DNA of 64,000 bases from Jeotgalibacillus haloalkalitolerans. Its GTDB lineage: Bacteria; Bacillota; Bacilli; Bacillales; Jeotgalibacillaceae. Where the stretch lies: assembly GCF_034427455.1 (NCBI RefSeq), contig NZ_JAXQNN010000002.1, positions 248,001-312,000 of the forward strand, given 5' to 3'. A program made the translations under genes and the position numbers. Shown one piece after another: positions 8,596 to 20,839 of this stretch; the first letter of the stretch is position 1, and each line of letters opens with the position of its first letter. The notes under the pieces were generated by a model. It searched no databases. It was not told the DNA's origin and saw only the letters and a program-made list of their open reading frames with translations.

Positions 8596-8624
8596 CACAT
8601 GTTCAGAAAATCGTGCATAAGATA
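8596..8624 (+). promoter_or_regulatory. Sigma-K-like promoter of cotE
   Basis: CACA (8596-8599), 16 bp, then CATAAGATA (8616-8624) fits the mother-cell sigma-K pattern (AC, 16-17 bp, CATANNNTA). cotE of B. subtilis uses sigma-E and sigma-K promoters. Confidence 0.6.
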
Positions 8625-8651
8625 AGGGAGAAATGAAAGGAGGCCGCTTTA

Positions 8652-9182
8652 ATGACGGAATACCGTGAGATCATTACGAAGTCTGTGGTGGCAAAAGGGC
8701 GTAAGTACGTGAAGTCCAAACATACCGTACAGCCACCCCATAAACCGTCAAGTATACTCGGCTGCTGGATCATCAATCATAAATACGCTGCTAAGAAGTC
8801 AGGTAACAAAATTGAAGTGAACGGGTCTTATGAGTTGAATGTATGGTACTCGCATCATCACAACACAAAAACGTCTGTCATCATTGAGAGTGTTTCTTAC
8901 CGGGATGAAATCAGCCTCCGTTACCGGGATAAAGATGCAAGAAATGACCATGAAGTTATCGCGAGAGTGCTTCAGCAGCCAAACTGTATAGAGGCGGAGA
9001 TTTCTGAAAAAGGACAGCATATTGTTGTTCATGCTGAACGGGAGATTGCTGCTGAATGTGTCGGGGAAACCAAGGTGTGCGTGGCATTTACGAATGAACA
9101 TCCGAATGATGATGACTGGGAAGATTATGAGCTTGATGAAGAGCTGGAACATATTAACCAGGATGTATTTGATCATGAGTAA
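8652..9182 (+). CDS. cotE: Spore coat morphogenetic protein CotE
   Basis: CotE is the mother-cell protein that organises assembly of the outer spore coat around the forespore. The 176-aa protein is close to the B. subtilis length of about 181. It shows the family start ([17 protein letters not shown]), the central region with GCWIINHKY and [12 protein letters not shown], and the characteristic acidic tail ([15 protein letters not shown]). The start is ATG 8652 with AAAGGAGG upstream. It is monocistronic, with a sporulation promoter and its own terminator, and precedes mutS as in B. subtilis. Confidence 0.97.
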   Translation: MTEYREIITKSVVAKGRKYVKSKHTVQPPHKPSSILGCWIINHKYAAKKSGNKIEVNGSYELNVWYSHHHNTKTSVIIESVSYRDEISLRYRDKDARNDHEVIARVLQQPNCIEAEISEKGQHIVVHAEREIAAECVGETKVCVAFTNEHPNDDDWEDYELDEELEHINQDVFDHE

Positions 9183-9208
9183 AACACTGTCTCCGGACAG
9201 TGTTTTTT
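9181..9208 (+). terminator. Terminator of cotE
   Basis: An 11-bp stem (9181-9191 with 9196-9206) with a TCCG loop ends in a T run; it overlaps the stop codon. Confidence 0.9.
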
Positions 9209-9252
9209 AATTTTTCAGGCAAGTAAAGGAGTAAGTGGATCAGGTTCATTTA

Positions 9253-9261
9253 TGCTATACT
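9253..9261 (+). promoter_or_regulatory. Extended -10 promoter of mutSL
   Basis: TGCTATACT is a TGn-extended -10 element 39 bases before the mutS start. No good -35 was found, which extended -10 promoters tolerate. Confidence 0.45.
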
Positions 9262-9299
9262 CTTCACATATAAAATGTTGATGAACGGAGAGAATTGTT

Positions 9300-11852
9300 T
9301 TGACGAAGTATACACCAATGATGCAACAGTACTTAAGAATTAAAGCAGAAGTGCCGGACGCTTTTCTGTTTTTCAGACTCGGTGATTTTTACGAAATGTT
9401 TTTTGATGACGCATTAAAAGCATCAAAAGAATTAGAAATCACATTAACTGCCCGCGGTGGTAATAAGGAAGATAAAATTCCGATGTGTGGTGTTCCCTAT
9501 CATTCTGCCGCTGCATACATAGAAAAACTGGTGGACCGGGGCTATAAGGTAGCTTTATGTGAGCAGACAGAAGACCCGAAACATGCAAAAGGGGTCGTGA
9601 AGAGGGAAATTGTTCAGATGATCACGCCCGGTACTGCTGTTGATGCTGTGAATGAAAAAGAAAATCATTTTCTTGGTTCTGCTGTGAAACTTGCAGGCGG
9701 CAGGTACAGTATTGCTTATCTGGATTTATCTACCGGAGAATCAAAAGCGTCAGTAGTTGACAGTGAGGAACTATTGTTACAGGAAGTTTCACTGATCAGA
9801 GCAAAAGAGCTGATCCTGACTGCTTCTGTGGATGAAGAGCTGATCAGAAAATTTAAAGACAGAGGGATTACTGCGATATCAAAGGTTAATTCAGAAACAT
9901 TGTCTTTTGATGAATCTTTGCTTTCTTTACTGGAAGGGTCTGATGTAAAACAAGGTATAAGCCTCCTGCTGCATTATACGGCAGATACGCAGAAAAGGTC
10001 ACTTGATCACTTGCAGAAAACGGAGCAGTATGAAGTAAGTTCCTATCTGCAGATTGATCCGAATTCAAAACGAAATCTTGAATTAACTGAAAATAACCGG
10101 AGTGGATCAAAGAAAGGGTCCCTTGTCTGGCTGCTTGATGAGACGGTCACAGCAATGGGCAGCAGACAGCTTAAATCCTGGATTGAGCGCCCGCTTATTA
10201 ATCAGATACAAATTAATGAACGCCTTGGCTTGGTTGAAAGTCTTAAGCATTATTTTTTCGAGAGAGAATCTTTGCGGGAGCTGCTGCAAAATGTTTATGA
10301 TCTGGAGCGTCTGGCCGGCAGGGTTGCGTTTGGGTCAATCAGCCCGAGAGATCTTGTGCAATTAAAAAAATCTCTTCAGCAGGTTCCTTTCATTAAGGAA
10401 AAGCTGAACGAAATTCCTGATAAAGGGTTAATGAAGAGATCAGATTCAATGGATGCCTGTGCTGATGTAGCAGAACTGCTGGATGCTTCAATTGATGATC
10501 AGGCGCCGATTACAATTAAAGACGGAAACTTTATAAAGGATGGCTACTCAGAAGAACTTGATCAGTATAAAGATGCCAGCCGCAACGGGAAAAAGTGGAT
10601 TGCTGAACTGGAGCAGAAGGAAAGATCACTGACCGGTATTAAATCATTGAAAATCGGATACAACCGCATATTCGGCTATTACATCGAAGTGACAAAAGCA
10701 AATCTTTCTTCTTTAAATGACGACCGTTATGAAAGACGCCAGACGCTTGCGAATGCAGAGCGGTATATTACACCGGAGCTGAAAGAAAAAGAAACACTCA
10801 TCCTTGAAGCGGAAGAGAAATCCGTTGAGCTTGAACATCAGATTTTTCAGGTAATAAAAGAACAGGTAAAAAATGAAATTCCTCGCATTCAGAAGCTTGC
10901 TAAAGATATCAGTGAAATCGACGTACTGCAGGCATTTGCCTATATCAGTGAAAAGAGACATTATGTGAAGCCGGTCTTTTCTGAGCAAAAGACTTTAAAT
11001 ATAAAAGAAGGCAGGCACCCTGTTATTGAAAAAGTGATGGATTTAAATGAATATGTCCCGAATTCATGCAAAATGGATGCTGACCGTTCGATGCTCCTGA
11101 TCACCGGTCCGAATATGTCAGGTAAGAGTACGTATATGAGGCAAGTCGCTTTAATATCTGTAATGGCGCAAATGGGATGCTTTGTTCCGGCAGAATATGC
11201 AGAGCTACCTATATTTGATCGGATTTTTACAAGAATCGGCGCAGCAGATGATCTGGTAAGCGGACAGAGTACCTTTATGGTAGAAATGCTTGAGGCAAAA
11301 CATGCACTTGAGCATGCAACCGAAAACAGTCTCATTCTGTTTGATGAAATTGGCAGGGGAACTTCAACCTACGATGGGATGTCACTGGCGCAGGCGATTA
11401 TTGAATATGTGCATGATTCAATTCAGGCAAAAACCCTTTTTTCCACTCACTACCATGAACTGGTGGAATTATCATCTAAGTTAAAGCGACTGAAAAATAT
11501 TCATGTTGCAGCTGCTGAACAGGATGGAAGAGTGATCTTTCTGCACAAAGTTAAGGAAGGGCCGGCTGATAAAAGTTATGGTATTCACGTGGCTGAACTT
11601 GCAGAGTTACCTGCCTCACTGATCAGCAGGGCAAATGAATTACTCTCTTTATTTGAAGCGGAAAAAGAAACGGGTGCTGAATCCAGACAGCAGATGACGC
11701 TGTTTGATCTTCCTGAAAAACCGGAGCCTGCTGAAAATAAAGTGCTGAAAGAGATACAGAAAATCAATGTGCTTGAAATGACGCCGATGGAAGCGATGAA
11801 TGAACTGTACAGGCTTCAGAAAAGAGCCGGTAAAATGTTAACGAAATCTTAG
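9300..11852 (+). CDS. mutS: DNA mismatch repair protein MutS
   Basis: MutS recognises base mismatches and small loops and, with ATP, recruits MutL. The 850-aa protein has the mismatch-wedge motif at residues 30-32 (Phe-Tyr-Glu of GDFYEMF), Walker A GPNMSGKST at 603-611, Walker B LILFDEIGRGTST at 678-690 and the C-terminal dimerisation helix region. In Gram-positives the tail also binds the beta clamp. The start is TTG at 9300, with GGAG at 9287 and the family N-terminus TKYTPMMQQYLRIKAE. mutL follows 18 bp later, so the two form an operon. Confidence 0.98.
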   Translation: MTKYTPMMQQYLRIKAEVPDAFLFFRLGDFYEMFFDDALKASKELEITLTARGGNKEDKIPMCGVPYHSAAAYIEKLVDRGYKVALCEQTEDPKHAKGVVKREIVQMITPGTAVDAVNEKENHFLGSAVKLAGGRYSIAYLDLSTGESKASVVDSEELLLQEVSLIRAKELILTASVDEELIRKFKDRGITAISKVNSETLSFDESLLSLLEGSDVKQGISLLLHYTADTQKRSLDHLQKTEQYEVSSYLQIDPNSKRNLELTENNRSGSKKGSLVWLLDETVTAMGSRQLKSWIERPLINQIQINERLGLVESLKHYFFERESLRELLQNVYDLERLAGRVAFGSISPRDLVQLKKSLQQVPFIKEKLNEIPDKGLMKRSDSMDACADVAELLDASIDDQAPITIKDGNFIKDGYSEELDQYKDASRNGKKWIAELEQKERSLTGIKSLKIGYNRIFGYYIEVTKANLSSLNDDRYERRQTLANAERYITPELKEKETLILEAEEKSVELEHQIFQVIKEQVKNEIPRIQKLAKDISEIDVLQAFAYISEKRHYVKPVFSEQKTLNIKEGRHPVIEKVMDLNEYVPNSCKMDADRSMLLITGPNMSGKSTYMRQVALISVMAQMGCFVPAEYAELPIFDRIFTRIGAADDLVSGQSTFMVEMLEAKHALEHATENSLILFDEIGRGTSTYDGMSLAQAIIEYVHDSIQAKTLFSTHYHELVELSSKLKRLKNIHVAAAEQDGRVIFLHKVKEGPADKSYGIHVAELAELPASLISRANELLSLFEAEKETGAESRQQMTLFDLPEKPEPAENKVLKEIQKINVLEMTPMEAMNELYRLQKRAGKMLTKS

Positions 11853-11870
11853 CGGAAGGAGGGGCTTTAA

Positions 11871-13691
11871 ATGGGAAATATTCAGCAGCTTGATGAATTT
11901 TTAGCGAATAAAATTGCTGCAGGAGAAGTAGTCGAGAGGCCGGCTTCAGTTGTAAAAGAGCTGATGGAAAATGCCATTGATGCCCATTCTACTATTATAG
12001 AAATCGATATCGTTGAAGCGGGTTTAACGAGTATCAGAATAAAGGATAATGGGGATGGCATATTAGAAGAAGATCTCCTTACTGCGTTTTCAAGGCATGC
12101 TACTAGTAAAATTAAAAATGAGCATGATCTTTTCAGAATCAAAACGCTGGGCTTCAGGGGTGAAGCTTTACCGAGTATCGCTTCTGTCTCTAAGGTGGAA
12201 ATCACATCATCAACCGGTGAGCAGGGTACGAAAGCGGTGATACATGGCGGTAAGCTGATGGATCAGGTCGCAGCCTCTGCGAGAAAAGGTACTGATATCC
12301 GGGTCGAAGAGCTGTTTTATAATACCCCTGCAAGACTTAAATATATGAAAACGATTAATACAGAGCTTGGAAATATAACCGATATTGTTAATCGGCTTGC
12401 GCTCTCTCATCCTGAAATTTCAATCAGGCTGATTCATAATGGACGGACGCTTCTTCATACAAATGGGCAGGGGGACATCCGGCAGGTTTTGTCTGCTATA
12501 TATGGTATTCAGACTGTTAAGAAGATGCTTCCGTTTGAGGGGGAATCGCTCGATTTTAAAATATCGGGATGGGCGGCGCTGCCGGAGGTTACACGCGCCT
12601 CTAAAAGTTATATATCTGTGCTTGTAAATGGACGGTATATAAAAAACTACGGAATTACGCAGGCGGTACTTGAAGGCTACCGCACGCTGCTTCCGATTGG
12701 CCGGTTCCCTGTCATTTTATTATCGGTGGAAATGGACCCGATTCTTGTGGATGTAAATGTTCATCCATCCAAGCAGGAGGTCAGGTTCAGTAAAGAAAAA
12801 GAGCTGCAGCAGGTGATTGCAGATACAATAAAAAAGACCTTCAGAAAAGAAACGTTGATTCCAAGCGGTGTTGAAGAAAAGAAAGAGCCGAAAAAATATA
12901 GTGAACAGACTTCATTTCAGTGGGGAACGGCAAATGAGCACCATCCGGAGAAGGATGACTTCAGTGTGGAGCGGGTTCCTGATAAAGAAGAAATGCATCA
13001 TGAAATCGAACCTGCGCCTTCAGATAATCTGACCCCTGAACTAAATAAAGAAAATATAAAAGTTCACCCTGTTGTTGAAGATGTCAGACGGCATGAACAG
13101 CCGGAAAAGAGGATGCCTGAGCTTTCCGTGATCGGGCAGGCCCATGGTACTTATATCATCTGCCAGAGTGAAGATGGCTTATATATGATCGATCAGCACG
13201 CTGCGCAGGAAAGAATTAAATATGAGTATTTTAGGGAAAAGCTTGCGCATGACACGGGTGATATTCAGGATCTTCTTGTACCCATAACGTTTGATTTTTC
13301 AAATGATCAATTTCTGATTGTTAAAGAAAATCTTCACCTGCTTGAACAATCTGGTGTCATCGCTGAAGAATTCGGTATAAACAGTTTAATTGTCAGATCT
13401 CATCCGGCCTGGTTTCCGTCCGGTGAGGAAAGTGAGATTATTGATGAAATGATTGAGCAGCTGCTGAGAGAGAAGAAAATAGACCGGTATAAGCTCAGAG
13501 AAGAAATGGCCATTATGATGAGCTGTAAAAGGTCGATTAAAGCGAATCACTATTTAAAAAAAGAAGATATGGAACATTTAATTAACGAATTATCCTGCTG
13601 TACAGATCCCTTTACTTGCCCGCATGGCAGACCGGTCATCATTCATTTTTCAACTTATGAAATGGAAAAAATGTTTAAAAGAGTGATGTAA
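11871..13691 (+). CDS. mutL: DNA mismatch repair endonuclease MutL
   Basis: This 606-aa MutL has the N-terminal GHKL ATPase ([21 protein letters not shown] near 18-38, DNGDG near 58) and a variable acidic linker (about 330-430). The C-terminal endonuclease domain carries the DQHAx2Ex4E motif from residue 441 ([12 protein letters not shown]), and later CKRSIKA and CPHGRP motifs. MutL proteins with this motif nick DNA themselves, as expected in bacteria lacking MutH. A good Shine-Dalgarno (GGAAGGAGGGG) precedes ATG 11871. It is co-transcribed with mutS. Confidence 0.97.
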   Translation: MGNIQQLDEFLANKIAAGEVVERPASVVKELMENAIDAHSTIIEIDIVEAGLTSIRIKDNGDGILEEDLLTAFSRHATSKIKNEHDLFRIKTLGFRGEALPSIASVSKVEITSSTGEQGTKAVIHGGKLMDQVAASARKGTDIRVEELFYNTPARLKYMKTINTELGNITDIVNRLALSHPEISIRLIHNGRTLLHTNGQGDIRQVLSAIYGIQTVKKMLPFEGESLDFKISGWAALPEVTRASKSYISVLVNGRYIKNYGITQAVLEGYRTLLPIGRFPVILLSVEMDPILVDVNVHPSKQEVRFSKEKELQQVIADTIKKTFRKETLIPSGVEEKKEPKKYSEQTSFQWGTANEHHPEKDDFSVERVPDKEEMHHEIEPAPSDNLTPELNKENIKVHPVVEDVRRHEQPEKRMPELSVIGQAHGTYIICQSEDGLYMIDQHAAQERIKYEYFREKLAHDTGDIQDLLVPITFDFSNDQFLIVKENLHLLEQSGVIAEEFGINSLIVRSHPAWFPSGEESEIIDEMIEQLLREKKIDRYKLREEMAIMMSCKRSIKANHYLKKEDMEHLINELSCCTDPFTCPHGRPVIIHFSTYEMEKMFKRVM

Positions 13692-13719
13692 TCATCTGCT
13701 TTATAAAAGACCTAGGGTG

Positions 13720-13741
13720 ATGAAAGCGAAAGCGCTATCGG
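13720..13741 (+). promoter_or_regulatory. Overlapping cre-like sites upstream of glpP
   Basis: ATGAAAGCGAAAGCGC (13720-13735) matches 14 of 16 cre positions. An overlapping CGAAAGCGCTATCG (13726-13739) matches 12 of 14 of the strong TGAAAGCGCTTTCA form. Together they suggest CcpA control of glpP. Confidence 0.5.
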
Positions 13742-13779
13742 TGTAAACACATATATAGCAGAAAAGAAGAAGGTGACTT

Positions 13780-14337
13780 ATGGACTTTGGAGACCAGAAA
13801 ATACTGCCTGCAATTCATTCTATGAAAGATTTTGATAAAATGCTGAAATATTCTTTTGAATATGGGGTGTTTCTTGATCTGCATGTCGGAATGATTAAAA
13901 GCGTGTTTGACTACGCAAAAAGCAGAGACAAAAAAATGTTCCTGCATATGGATTTAATTCAGGGGCTGGCAAATGATGAGTATGCCGCAGAGTTCATCTG
14001 TCAGACTGTTAAGCCCTATGGTATTATTTCGACCAGAAAAAATGTTGTGAAAAGAGCACGGGACTTGGATGTCAAAGCAATTCAGCGCACGTTTGTTATC
14101 GATTCCAATGCTTACAGGAGAAGTGTTGAACTGATCAGGCAGTCGGATCCTGATTATATTGAATTATTACCCGGTGTCGTTCCGAAAATGATAGAAAGAA
14201 TTAAATTAGAAACGGGTAAACCGATTATTGCCGGAGGACTGATTGATCATCCTGAGGAAGTTCAGGCTGCGCTCCAGGCTGGCGCGAGTGCCATTACGAC
14301 ATCTTCTAAAGAACTTTGGACATATTTCGGGAAATAG
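13780..14337 (+). CDS. glpP: Glycerol uptake operon antiterminator GlpP
   Basis: GlpP is an RNA-binding antiterminator that, with glycerol-3-phosphate bound, prevents termination in the glpFK and glpD leaders. Both leaders are present here (about 14.40 and 16.85 kb). The 185-aa protein shows the family features: QKILPAIHSMKDFDKML at the start, LHMDLIQGLAND, IQRTFVIDSNA, ELLPGVVPKMIERI and the phosphate-binding-like IIAGGLIDHPEEVQAAL, consistent with its TIM-barrel fold. The start is ATG 13780 with AGAAGGTGA upstream. Confidence 0.95.
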   Translation: MDFGDQKILPAIHSMKDFDKMLKYSFEYGVFLDLHVGMIKSVFDYAKSRDKKMFLHMDLIQGLANDEYAAEFICQTVKPYGIISTRKNVVKRARDLDVKAIQRTFVIDSNAYRRSVELIRQSDPDYIELLPGVVPKMIERIKLETGKPIIAGGLIDHPEEVQAALQAGASAITTSSKELWTYFGK

Positions 14338-14338
14338 T

Positions 14339-14367
14339 TTGACAGCGTTTTCAAAAGCTGATAATAT
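14339..14367 (+). promoter_or_regulatory. glpFK promoter with cre box over the -35
   Basis: TTGACA (14339-14344) and TAATAT (14362-14367) are 17 bp apart. TTGACAGCGTTTTCAA (14339-14354) also matches 15 of 16 cre positions, so CcpA would compete directly with RNA polymerase. B. subtilis glpFK has a comparable arrangement. Confidence 0.8.
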
Positions 14368-14401
14368 AATTCACAAGTTAATAATATGTGAAGAGACCAA
14401 G

Positions 14402-14456
14402 AGACTCACAGATCCTATCGCTTTAATAGAGGGGGGAATCTGTGAGTCTTTTTCTT
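14402..14456 (+). promoter_or_regulatory. GlpP-controlled leader terminator before glpF
   Basis: AGACTCACAGAT (14402-14413) pairs perfectly with 14438-14449, followed by a T-rich run, 35 bp after the promoter and before the glpF start. Known glpFK control by GlpP antitermination explains a terminator in this place. Confidence 0.85.
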
Positions 14457-14480
14457 TTCATAAATTTGGGAGGGTTAGAG

Positions 14481-16791
<2,311 letters not shown>

Positions 16792-16840
16792 ACCTCAAGT
16801 ATGATATGATAGATTCAAGTTAATAAACGGGGTAGAGAGC

Positions 16841-16899
16841 AGAGAGGCCTGGATTCATTATGAGTTTTTTCATATATGGATTCGGTCTCTCTTTTTTTC
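16841..16899 (+). promoter_or_regulatory. GlpP-controlled leader terminator before glpD
   Basis: AGAGAG (16841-16846) and CTCTCT (16887-16892) close a long imperfect hairpin followed by seven T residues, upstream of the glpD start. A -10-like TATGATATGAT just after the glpK stop (16799-16810) may provide a separate promoter. This also ends the glpFK transcript. Confidence 0.75.
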
Positions 16900-16955
16900 T
16901 ACTTTGACAAAAATTACCAAGTGCATTACGGATATAGATTAAAGGAGGATTTTTC

Positions 16956-18617
16956 ATGAATTTTTCAAGTGCAAACAGATTAGAGAAACTGCAGAAGATG
17001 TCAGAAGAAGTGTATGACCTGGTTATTATCGGTGGAGGAATTACAGGTGCGGGCATTGCGCTTGATGCTGTTACCCGAGGAATGAAAGTTGCTGTAATTG
17101 AAATGCAGGACTTTGCCGGGGGAACTTCGAGCCGATCGACTAAACTGGTTCACGGCGGGCTGCGTTACCTTAAGCAGTTTGAAGTAAAGCTTGTTGCTGA
17201 GGTCGGGAAAGAACGAGCGATTGTATTTGAAAATGCACCGCACGTAACATCACCGGAGTGGATGATGCTTCCGATTCACAAAGGCGGTACTTTTGGTAAA
17301 TTCTCAACTTCAGTCGGGCTGCGTGTCTACGATTATCTTGCTGGTGTGAAAAAGCAGGAGCGCAGAAAAATGCTCAGCGCATCCGAAGCAACCGAGAAAG
17401 AACCATTAGTCAAACAGGATGGATTAAAAGGTGCGGGGTATTACGTTGAATACCGAACAGATGATGCACGTCTGACACTTGAAATCATTAAAAAAGCAGT
17501 AGAAAACGGTGCTGACTTTATTAATTATGTAAAAGCAGAAAGATTCACTTATGATAAAAAGAAAGTATCCGGTGTTGAAGTAAAGGATCAGCTGACAGGT
17601 GCTACCCAGACGGTTCTTGGCAGAAAAGTGATTAATGCAGCAGGACCATGGGTAGATAAAGTCAGAAACAAAGATTACTCAACAAATGATAAAGAGCTTC
17701 AGCTGACAAAAGGTGTTCACCTTGTTATTGATCAATCAGTATTCCCGCTGAATCAGGCGCTTTATTTCGATACGCCGGATGGCAGAATGATGTTTGCGAT
17801 ACCGCGTGATGGAAAAGCCTACATCGGGACTACAGATACATTTTACGGCAGTGATAAGGACACAGCGAATCCTAAAATGACTGCTGAAGATCAGCGATAT
17901 ATCTTAGACGCAATCAATTATATGTTCCCGGGAGTGAATGTCACTGAGGAGCATGTTGAATCAAGCTGGGCCGGTGTACGTCCGCTGATTTTTGAAAAAG
18001 GTAAGGATCCTTCTGAGATTTCCAGAAAAGATGAAGTATGGGAGCATGATAGCGGTCTGATCACCATTGCAGGAGGTAAACTCACAGGCTATCGTAAAAT
18101 GGCAGAACACGTAGTTGATCTTGCTGCAGAACGTCTGAAAAAAGAAGGAAAAAAATCATTCGCGAAATGTAAAACGGTTCATCTTCCACTATCAGGCGCT
18201 GAATTTGGCGGTTCTAAGAACTACCAGCAGTTTGTTGAAGCGAAAGCAAAGGAAGCAACCCAGTATGGTTTAACTGAGCAGGAAGGTAAAAGAATTGCCG
18301 CGTTTTATGGCTCCAATGCAGATAAATTATTTACACTTGCACATGCTGCAAAAGGAATGCAGCTCGAGTCTCCGATGACGCCGGCACTTTATGCTGAAGT
18401 CGTGTATGCGATCCAGGAGGAGATGACTGTTAAGCCGGTAGATTTCTTCATCCGCAGAACAGGCCGTCTATTCTTTGATATTAATGCAGTGCACAAGCAG
18501 AAGGAAGTTGTGTTAAAATTAATGCAAAACCTGCTTGGTTGGGACGAAGCAACTTATCAGTCATATAAAAATGAACTTGAAAAAGAGCTTCAGGATGCTG
18601 TTGAGCCGGTAAAATAA
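16956..18617 (+). CDS. glpD: Aerobic glycerol-3-phosphate dehydrogenase GlpD
   Basis: GlpD is a membrane-associated FAD enzyme that oxidises glycerol-3-phosphate to dihydroxyacetone phosphate and feeds electrons to the quinone pool. The 553-aa protein has the FAD dinucleotide-binding motif ([22 protein letters not shown], from residue 21), the [15 protein letters not shown] motif typical of the family, the IGTTDTFY region and the C-terminal helical domain. The leader hairpin ahead of it shows GlpP control. AAAGGAGG precedes ATG 16956. Confidence 0.97.
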   Translation: MNFSSANRLEKLQKMSEEVYDLVIIGGGITGAGIALDAVTRGMKVAVIEMQDFAGGTSSRSTKLVHGGLRYLKQFEVKLVAEVGKERAIVFENAPHVTSPEWMMLPIHKGGTFGKFSTSVGLRVYDYLAGVKKQERRKMLSASEATEKEPLVKQDGLKGAGYYVEYRTDDARLTLEIIKKAVENGADFINYVKAERFTYDKKKVSGVEVKDQLTGATQTVLGRKVINAAGPWVDKVRNKDYSTNDKELQLTKGVHLVIDQSVFPLNQALYFDTPDGRMMFAIPRDGKAYIGTTDTFYGSDKDTANPKMTAEDQRYILDAINYMFPGVNVTEEHVESSWAGVRPLIFEKGKDPSEISRKDEVWEHDSGLITIAGGKLTGYRKMAEHVVDLAAERLKKEGKKSFAKCKTVHLPLSGAEFGGSKNYQQFVEAKAKEATQYGLTEQEGKRIAAFYGSNADKLFTLAHAAKGMQLESPMTPALYAEVVYAIQEEMTVKPVDFFIRRTGRLFFDINAVHKQKEVVLKLMQNLLGWDEATYQSYKNELEKELQDAVEPVK

Positions 18618-18636
18618 ATCGCTCAGAGGTGGTCAA

Positions 18637-19551
18637 ATGAAAGAATCATTTTACACCAGAACATCAGATGGTCAGGATCTCTATACGGTCGTATGGAGAT
18701 CTGATCAGCCTCATATAAAAGGATCAATACAGCTCTGTCATGGAATGGCAGAGCATATTGGTCGTTATGAGGATTTTGCCTTTAAGTGTAATCAAAACGG
18801 CTATCATGTATTTGGTCATGATTGCAGAGGACATGGAAAGACAGCGGAGTTAAGCGGGACGTTTGGAGACTATGGACAGGGAGTAGATTTTAACCGGCTG
18901 GCTGAAGATGTTATCGAAATTAAAGAATGCTGTATGGCAAGTGGTCCGGTATATCTGATAGGTCACAGCATGGGTTCGTTTATCAGCCGGAGAGTTATTC
19001 AATTATACTCATCATCCTATAAGGGTGTCATTCTGTCAGGATCAAATGGACCGATGGGCATCATTAGTATTCCGGCAAATTTAATCGCGTCAGTAATGAA
19101 TACCTATCAGCCGACAGCTAAAGCAAAATTGCTGAATCATTTATCGTTTGGCAGCTATAATCAATCTTTTCCTGATTCAAAAACACCATTTGACTGGCTT
19201 TCATCAGATGAAAGAGCAGTACAGCAATATATTGATGATCCGATGTGCGGATTTGTAACGACGAACAGATTTTATAAAATACTATTTAATGGAATTGGTA
19301 TGATTTATAATAAAAAGGCAATATCTGATATCCGGAAAGACCTTCCGATGTTATTTATCAGTGGGGAAGACGACCCGGTCGGAGACTTTGGGAAAGGAAT
19401 ATTTAAATCTGCTCAAATGTATCAAACCGCAGGAATTCAATCAGTTGAAGTACAGCTTTATGAAAACGGACGACATGAAATGCTGAATGAGCATAATTCA
19501 GATCAGGTTATTGAAGAGATGTTGAAGTGGATTAAAAAGATAGAGGGATAA
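18637..19551 (+). CDS. Alpha/beta hydrolase, lysophospholipase or monoacylglycerol-lipase type
   Basis: The 304-aa protein belongs to the Hydrolase_4 (PldB-like) group. The nucleophile elbow is GHSMGS with Ser111; the acid is probably the Asp in ISGEDDPVG and the base the His in NGRHEML. HGMAEH near residue 35 fits the oxyanion motif. It has no signal peptide, so it is cytosolic. It sits 19 bp after glpD and ends one base before miaA, so it may be read from the glpD promoter. A role in releasing glycerol from lipids next to the glycerol genes is only a suggestion from context. Confidence 0.85.
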   Translation: MKESFYTRTSDGQDLYTVVWRSDQPHIKGSIQLCHGMAEHIGRYEDFAFKCNQNGYHVFGHDCRGHGKTAELSGTFGDYGQGVDFNRLAEDVIEIKECCMASGPVYLIGHSMGSFISRRVIQLYSSSYKGVILSGSNGPMGIISIPANLIASVMNTYQPTAKAKLLNHLSFGSYNQSFPDSKTPFDWLSSDERAVQQYIDDPMCGFVTTNRFYKILFNGIGMIYNKKAISDIRKDLPMLFISGEDDPVGDFGKGIFKSAQMYQTAGIQSVEVQLYENGRHEMLNEHNSDQVIEEMLKWIKKIEG

Positions 19552-19552
19552 A

Positions 19553-20467
19553 ATGAACAAACAAGTAATTGTCATTGCAGGACCAACAGCAGTTGGGAAA
19601 ACAGAGCTCAGCATACAATTGTCAAAAGCAATTAATGGTGAGGTAATTAATGGAGACGCGATGCAGGTTTATAAAGGACTGGATATCGGAACGGCCAAGA
19701 TCAGGCCGGAGGAAATGCAGGGTGTACCTCATCACCTGTTTGATATAAAAGAACCTGACCAGTCTTTCTCGGCAGCTGAATATCAGCGGACGGTAAGAAA
19801 TAAAATCAGTGAAGTGCATAAGCGTGGAGCGGTACCTGTATTGACCGGCGGAACCGGACTGTATATTCAGTCAGTCTTATATGATTACAATTTTTCTGAT
19901 AAAGGGAAAAATGAAGAGGTCAGGGCAAAATTAGAAGAAGCGCACCTGCAGGGTGTTGATTTACATACTCAACTGCGCGGATTGGATCCTGTTTCTGCTT
20001 CAGAAATTCATCCGAATAATATCAGGCGTGTCATCAGGGCACTTGAAATCATAGAGACAACCGGAATGACGCCTGCAGAATTAAAAGCTACTCAAAAACC
20101 AGAAGCGGTTTATGATCATGAATGCATCGGTCTTGATATGGACCGGGACCTGTTATATGACCGGATTAACATGAGAGTTGATAAGATGATTGAAGAAGGT
20201 CTGGTCGAAGAGGTCAGAAAGCTTTATCAGGATGGTATTCGGGACGTCACGTCTGTTCAGGCGATTGGATACAAAGAACTATATGCCTATTTTGATGGAA
20301 AAGTAACTTATGAAGAGGCGATTGATCGCATTAAACAGAATTCAAGGCGCTATGCTAAAAGACAATTAACCTGGTTTCGCAACAAAATGAGCTTTAAGTG
20401 GTTTAACATGACAGAAAACAGAGAAAAAAAGATTAAGGAAATAATCGAATATTTTGCAGGAATTTAG
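19553..20467 (+). CDS. miaA: tRNA dimethylallyltransferase MiaA
   Basis: MiaA adds a dimethylallyl group to A37 of tRNAs reading UNN codons, making the substrate of MiaB (3.2 kb). The 304-aa protein has the P-loop GPTAVGKT at 10-17, the DAMQVYKGLDIGTAK motif (34-48), the TGGTGLYI motif, and the conserved QAIGYKE near the C-terminus. It starts with ATG 19553, two bases after the previous stop, and is followed by hfq as in many bacteria. Confidence 0.97.
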   Translation: MNKQVIVIAGPTAVGKTELSIQLSKAINGEVINGDAMQVYKGLDIGTAKIRPEEMQGVPHHLFDIKEPDQSFSAAEYQRTVRNKISEVHKRGAVPVLTGGTGLYIQSVLYDYNFSDKGKNEEVRAKLEEAHLQGVDLHTQLRGLDPVSASEIHPNNIRRVIRALEIIETTGMTPAELKATQKPEAVYDHECIGLDMDRDLLYDRINMRVDKMIEEGLVEEVRKLYQDGIRDVTSVQAIGYKELYAYFDGKVTYEEAIDRIKQNSRRYAKRQLTWFRNKMSFKWFNMTENREKKIKEIIEYFAGI

Positions 20468-20516
20468 TCATTCGAGGCGAACATGATAGAGACAGTCAAT
20501 TTTAGGAGGCGCTCAG

Positions 20517-20747
20517 ATGAAACAAGCTGTTAACATTCAGGATCAGGTTTTAAATCAATTAAGAAAAGAAAGTACTTTTGTGACGGTATTCCTGCTGAAC
20601 GGATTCCAGATCCGCGGACAGATCAAAGCGTTTGACAGTTTCACTGTAATGCTTGAATCAGAGGGTAAGCAGCAATTAGTATACAAACATGCGATTTCAA
20701 CATTTGTTCCTTCGAAGAATGTTGTCATTCAAACTGAAGCAGAATAA
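20517..20747 (+). CDS. hfq: RNA chaperone Hfq
   Basis: Hfq forms a hexameric ring that binds small RNAs and mRNAs. The 76-aa protein contains Sm1 ([24 protein letters not shown] with the family QDQxLN start) and Sm2 ([11 protein letters not shown], matching the YKHAIST core). TTAGGAGGCG precedes ATG 20517. It lies 49 bp after miaA and is followed by a terminator, so miaA-hfq are one transcript. Confidence 0.97.
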   Translation: MKQAVNIQDQVLNQLRKESTFVTVFLLNGFQIRGQIKAFDSFTVMLESEGKQQLVYKHAISTFVPSKNVVIQTEAE

Positions 20748-20777
20748 AAAGGTGCGCCATGTGGCGTGCTTTTTTTC
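20748..20777 (+). terminator. Terminator of miaA-hfq
   Basis: AAAGGTGCGCCA pairs with TGGCGTGCTTTT (some G-U pairs) and is followed by T residues. Confidence 0.8.
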
Positions 20778-20782
20778 GTTAT

Positions 20783-20810
20783 TCATTTACTTGTTTCCCC
20801 CTCATATAAT
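20783..20810 (+). promoter_or_regulatory. Possible sporulation (sigma-E type) promoter of spoVK
   Basis: TCATTTA (20783-20789), 13 bp, then CATATAAT (20803-20810) resembles a sigma-E promoter with slightly short spacing. spoVK of B. subtilis is sigma-E dependent. Confidence 0.4.
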
Positions 20811-20839
20811 AAAGGAGGAACTTTATTAAGGGGTGAATT

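Noticed and set aside
14442-14480. Longer glpF start at GTG 14442
   Set aside because: It begins inside the GlpP-controlled leader terminator and has no ribosome site; ATG 14481 follows GGGAGG.
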